Shown piece by piece: positions 5,902 to 7,828 of a stretch of 7,828 bases of DNA. The notes beneath the pieces are model-generated. The model was given only the letters and a program-made list of their open reading frames with translations, searched no databases and was not told where the DNA came from. This stretch comes from Candidatus Martarchaeota archaeon. Its GTDB lineage: Archaea > Micrarchaeota > Micrarchaeia > Micrarchaeales > Micrarchaeaceae. Where the stretch lies: positions 1-7,828 of the forward strand of contig JAMCYJ010000020.1 of NCBI GenBank assembly GCA_023474155.1, given 5' to 3'. The position numbers and the translations under genes were made by a program. Numbering within the stretch: the stretch's first letter is position 1; every line of letters starts with the position of its first letter.

Positions 5902-6255
5902 TTATGTGAAATGCTTCTTTGTAGCAACATAGACACCAAGCCCTATAAATGCGAGTGTCGAAACAAACTCGGCCGTGGAAAGATAAGGTTTTGATATTAT
6001 TCCGTTTAAATCATTGAATACAGACCCTCCTGTTATCCCAATTATAGTAAGGAGTGCTACTGGAAGCTGGTAAAATATTACTGGATGTTTGTGATCAGCC
6101 TTGCGCATAACATTCCTAAGATTCTTGATAAGGTTGTTTGATATTATTGAAGATTCTTGATAAGGTTGTTTGATATTATTGCCAAAGCCGGCGCTTCTCA
6201 AAAATTCTCTAAAGTCCTTTTTGCTGCCCTGTTTTTTAATATTCCTTGTTTCCAT
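5902..6255 (-). CDS. Small predicted membrane protein, two TM segments, unknown function
   Basis: I do not recognise this 117-residue protein. It has a basic, polar N-terminus (METRNIKKQGSKKDFREF) and then two hydrophobic segments, about 58-77 (PVIFYQLPVALLTIIGITGG) and 95-111 (EFVSTLAFIGLGVYVA), joined by a short loop. The ending ATKKHFT is basic. This suggests a small integral membrane protein of two spans. Residues about 26-46 are encoded by a 32-bp tandem duplication read in two frames, so they are not ancestral. Without the duplication the N-terminal frame would stop at TAG after QES. A start at the internal Met50 (MRKADHKHP) would avoid the duplicated part. The ATG at 6255 is favoured by a GTGGTTTT context identical to that of the gene upstream. 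It begins 29 bp after the lipoprotein-like gene. Confidence 0.6.
   Translation of the reverse strand: METRNIKKQGSKKDFREFLRSAGFGNNIKQPYQESSIISNNLIKNLRNVMRKADHKHPVIFYQLPVALLTIIGITGGSVFNDLNGIISKPYLSTAEFVSTLAFIGLGVYVATKKHFT
6119..6181. repeat. 32-bp tandem duplication inside the small membrane gene
   Basis: Two adjacent copies with a 32-bp period: 6119-6150 and 6151-6181 (the second matches over 31 bases before diverging). The copies are identical, which suggests a recent event. As 32 is not a multiple of three, the duplication joins two different reading frames of the host gene. Confidence 0.9.
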
Positions 6256-6634
6256 AAAACCACTTTTTTCATTTACATTTAAATTTACTTTTTATCGCAT
6301 CTTTTCATTGAATATATTTTCAGCAAATTGTTTGCGGTAACTTCATGGTTTATAGCTATTCTATAAAAGAACCCACTATCCTTAATTATTTCACCTCTTT
6401 GCATTTCGTAAAGTGCACTTTTTCTTAATGCGCTGCATGATGCTGCAAACGGATTTCGTTCTACTTTTTTTATCTCAGGTATTGTTGTACCAACCTGCTT
6501 AGCGGTCCCTTTAGCGGCCTCCTGTAGCGGCGGCGTTAGCGACCCGCATCCACTCGCTGTCGCTGCAATAATTAAAACACCAGCTCCGATCAATGTATTG
6601 CGAATAATTTTTTTTGTTTCCATAAAACCACTTT
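6246..6634. repeat. Pair of identical 21-bp sequences over two start codons
   Basis: Positions 6246-6266 and 6614-6634 are identical over 21 bp and lie in the same relation to the start codons of two adjacent, otherwise dissimilar genes. On the coding strand each reads AAAGTGGTTTTATGGAAAC plus two A. It covers the ribosome binding region and the first codons, giving both proteins the beginning MET(K/R). The feature spans from the first to the second copy. Confidence 0.85.
6285..6623 (-). CDS. Small lipoprotein-like secreted protein, unknown function
   Basis: I do not recognise the family. The 112-residue product begins METKKIIRN, followed by a hydrophobic stretch LIGAGVLIIAATA (11-23) and ASGC at 23-26, a lipobox-like site with Cys26 as candidate lipidated residue. 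That suggests export and anchoring on the outer face of the membrane. The mature part starts GSLTPP, then has a polar segment with many Lys/Glu/Thr and two more cysteines (Cys63, Cys109) that could pair. The C-terminus is KRCDKK. Archaea do make lipobox proteins, but an uncleaved membrane anchor is equally possible. It is the first of two small genes in the same direction, with an AT-rich promoter-like upstream region and a dyad (CTACA/TGTAG) at 6641-6656. The left end of the insertion sequence lies 62 bp upstream. Confidence 0.65.
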   Translation of the reverse strand: METKKIIRNTLIGAGVLIIAATASGCGSLTPPLQEAAKGTAKQVGTTIPEIKKVERNPFAASCSALRKSALYEMQRGEIIKDSGFFYRIAINHEVTANNLLKIYSMKRCDKK

Positions 6635-6640
6635 ATTATA

Positions 6641-6672
6641 CTACATATTGTTGTAGATGTGATATTTAAATA
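6641..6672 (-). promoter_or_regulatory. Candidate promoter and dyad upstream of the lipoprotein-like gene
   Basis: On the minus strand TATTTAAATATC (about 6661-6672), preceded by AGAAA, resembles an archaeal BRE/TATA pair. A start about 25 bases downstream would fall just before the ATG at 6623. A 5-bp inverted repeat (6641-6645 and 6652-6656, spacer 6 nt) lies between box and gene and could be a regulator site. AT-rich sequence makes such boxes common, so this is tentative. Confidence 0.35.
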
Positions 6673-6684
6673 TTTCTATAAGCT

Positions 6685-6705
6685 GATAAAGTCAAGTTTT
6701 CGTCA
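6685..6705 (+). repeat. Left terminal inverted repeat of the insertion sequence
   Basis: GATAAAGTC followed by twelve bases ending TCGTCA. It matches the reverse complement of 7664-7684 at 17 of 21 positions, with mismatches at positions 10, 12, 14 and 15. It sits directly next to the transposase stop codon. Confidence 0.85.
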
Positions 6706-6706
6706 G

Positions 6707-7621
6707 TTAAACCTTTTTGGCTATGTGAATAAGGTCTAGTAGTTTATCTTCCCCGAGATGTAAATTTAGTTCAGCAGCTTCAGCAGGAGTTTTGCCCCCT
6801 AAACTGTTGTAAGGTGTCACATAGTTATGGATAAACTTGCATAGAGTCATCGTTGAAGATGCGCCTTCATGCGTTTGAAATACATTGAGTGCATCAACTC
6901 TCATCCCTATCTCTCTGTTGTGCCTTTCTACGGGATTGTTGTTGTGCTTCAGCCCGTATTTCCTGCATGCGATATGGACACCGAATCTCAATACTGCAAC
7001 TCTGTTGAACAGTTTGTTGAATGCCCTCTTATAGTTTGCAAACTTGTCTGAAACGAACGTCACCAGATGCCTCTTCTTCGGTAGTTTCAATCGTTCTCTC
7101 TTATATTCTTTCAATATCTGTAGGTAGCATCTGACTTTTATGGTCCTAAGAAAGGCGGCGCATGCTGCAAAGTCCTAAGCGCAATAGTATCTTCTGCGAT
7201 GACATACTTTGTTTTGCTGTCGATGGCAGTGAGCCTGAATTCCCAATGATCCCTCACTTTCACATATTTTTCATCGACATGAATATTGCCCTTAATCTTC
7301 GGAACGCCAAATTCCTTTTCGTTTTTTTAAAAGATGAGAATACTTCACTACCCAGTTCCTAATTGTCCATCTTGTGACTTTGACACCATCATGTTGCAAG
7401 AGGTACTTTTGAACCTTTTTGAGGGATGCGCCATCGGCATATTCATCCAAAGCCCGTACAATATCCTTTGGTTTATATCTCATTCTTTTGAATCCATCGT
7501 CCTGCACGAACCATTTCTTACAGTTATGGCAGAAGAACTTCTGCTTTGCACCTGTTGCATTGTAGCGCATCCCTTTTTTTGCCGCATCCGAAGATCCGCA
7601 GTTATCACAAACCACATCCAT
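6707..7621 (-). pseudogene. Zinc-ribbon DDE transposase, disrupted by two frameshifts
   Basis: Spans 915 nt (305 codons) from ATG at 7621 to TAA at 6707, but in three frames. The N-terminal part has a zinc ribbon (Cys5, Cys8, Cys31, Cys34), then DDGFKRMRYKP and a helix-turn-helix region (about 64-94, ASLKKVQKYL...RWTIRNWVVKY). After a shift in the T7 run at 7322-7328 (one base too many), EFGVPKIKGNIHVDEKYVKV follows, with Asp116 as first catalytic residue. A second shift near 7172-7182 (one base too few) restores the last part. There VSDKFANY gives Asp192 and NNNPVERHN gives Glu232, and it ends in LGGKTPAEAAEL as in COG3316 transposases. All three DDE residues are present. The two shifts cancel, so total length is that of an intact gene. 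Sequencing error in the T7 run is possible; a second independent error is less likely. SD-like GGCGAT precedes the start. Confidence 0.88.
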
Positions 7622-7663
7622 ACTAATCGCCTATGAGAGCATAGCAGTGAAGTTATTTAAAGA

Positions 7664-7684
7664 TGACGATTAATAGACTTTATC
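7664..7684 (-). repeat. Right terminal inverted repeat of the insertion sequence
   Basis: Read on the minus strand it begins GATAAAGTC and ends TCGTCA, the mirror of the left end with 17 of 21 identities. The outer nine and the inner six bases are perfectly conserved, as expected for transposase-contact blocks. Confidence 0.85.
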
Positions 7685-7710
7685 GTATAAAACAAACCGT
7701 TATTAACCTT

Positions 7711-7740
7711 ATTATAACATATATACTTAGTGAAGGGGGT
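7711..7740 (+). promoter_or_regulatory. Candidate promoter and SD-like site of the plus-strand ATPase gene
   Basis: AACATATATAC (about 7717-7727) is a TATA-like box in an AT-rich stretch, and GGGGGT at 7735-7740 resembles a Shine-Dalgarno site about ten bases before the ATG at 7751. The G-run lies in the loop of a 6-bp stem (CTTAGT at 7726-7731 with ACTAAG at 7742-7747). If transcription starts about 25 bases after the TATA centre the message would be almost leaderless, so TATA and SD may not both be used. Confidence 0.35.
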
Positions 7741-7750
7741 TACTAAGTGA

Positions 7751-7828
7751 ATGTATATGAAATTATTTGGTACCAAGCCGAAATCCGATCCGTATGCGCT
7801 TTATGGCAGAGAAAAAGAGCTTGATATT
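7751..7828 (+). CDS. Probable archaeal P-loop ATPase, N-terminal fragment
   Basis: Only 26 codons are visible before the right edge: MYMKLFGTKPKSDPYALY followed by GREKELDI. The GRE-KEL pattern (YGREKELDI) resembles the N-terminal FxGREKEL box that precedes the Walker A region in archaeal ATPases of the ATPase_2/AAA type and in Orc1/Cdc6-like proteins. No Walker motif lies within the window, so the class is a guess. Alternative starts are ATG at 7757 (MKLFG) and ATG at 7751. The gene is transcribed away from the insertion sequence on the opposite strand and is the only plus-strand gene in the window. Confidence 0.5.
   Translation, partial: MYMKLFGTKPKSDPYALYGREKELDI

Larger units (their letters stand above)
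6685..7684 (-). mobile_element. Insertion sequence, about 1.0 kb, IS6/IS240-like (COG3316) with zinc-ribbon transposase
   Basis: The element is bounded by 21-bp imperfect inverted repeats and filled by one broken transposase gene. The CDS stop lies two bases inside the left repeat. On the right, 42 bp separate the repeat from the start codon and hold a TTTAAATA box (7654-7661) about 35 bp before the ATG, so the element carries its own promoter. A 5-bp TATAA occurs just outside both ends (6677-6681 and 7686-7690), but at unequal distance from the repeats, so a target duplication is not established. The exact outer boundaries could shift by a few bases. Confidence 0.85.

Noticed and set aside
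6119..6181. CRISPR-like repeat
   Set aside because: The two copies are directly adjacent with no spacer and lie inside a coding frame, so this is a simple tandem duplication.
5893..6646. Shared 10-mer tatactacat at 5893-5902 and 6637-6646 as a paired regulatory site
   Set aside because: Ten bases in AT-rich sequence at unlike positions relative to genes can easily match by chance.

Overview
The window looks archaeal. Most of it is the minus-strand ribosomal protein cluster in archaeal order: rnp1 (RNase P protein), S17, L14, L24, S4e, L5, S14, S8, L6, L32e, L19e and L18 (cut by the left edge). S4e, L32e, L19e and the RNase P protein are found in archaea and eukaryotes but not in bacterial ribosomal operons. 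Compact AT-rich genes, 0-10 bp gaps and small proteins suit a reduced DPANN-type archaeon (for example Micrarchaeota/ARMAN-like). That placement is an inference and was not tested by phylogeny.

Positions 1-5408 hold the translation operon, transcribed right to left. It starts at rnp1. The genes that usually precede rnp1 in archaea (rpl22, rps3, rpl29, sometimes a SUI1-type factor) are absent, so the cluster is split here. Positions 5409-5901 hold no convincing gene. They contain a candidate terminator with two overlapping hairpins, a TATA-like box inside an inverted repeat that could drive rnp1, and several short palindromes.

Positions 5902-6623 carry two small minus-strand genes I do not recognise: a lipoprotein-like protein and a predicted two-pass membrane protein. 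They share a perfect 21-bp sequence spanning both start codons, and the membrane gene carries a 32-bp tandem duplication that changes its reading frame.

Positions 6685-7684 are a 1.0-kb insertion sequence with 21-bp imperfect terminal inverted repeats (17 of 21 matching). Its zinc-ribbon/HTH/DDE transposase of the IS6/IS240-like (COG3316) type is broken by two frameshifts. At the right edge a plus-strand gene begins at 7751, probably an archaeal P-loop ATPase.

The ribosomal genes encode neighbouring parts of the small and large subunits plus one RNase P subunit, so a single transcript would supply translation and tRNA 5'-end processing. The accessory block upstream of rnp1 is the unusual part of the window.
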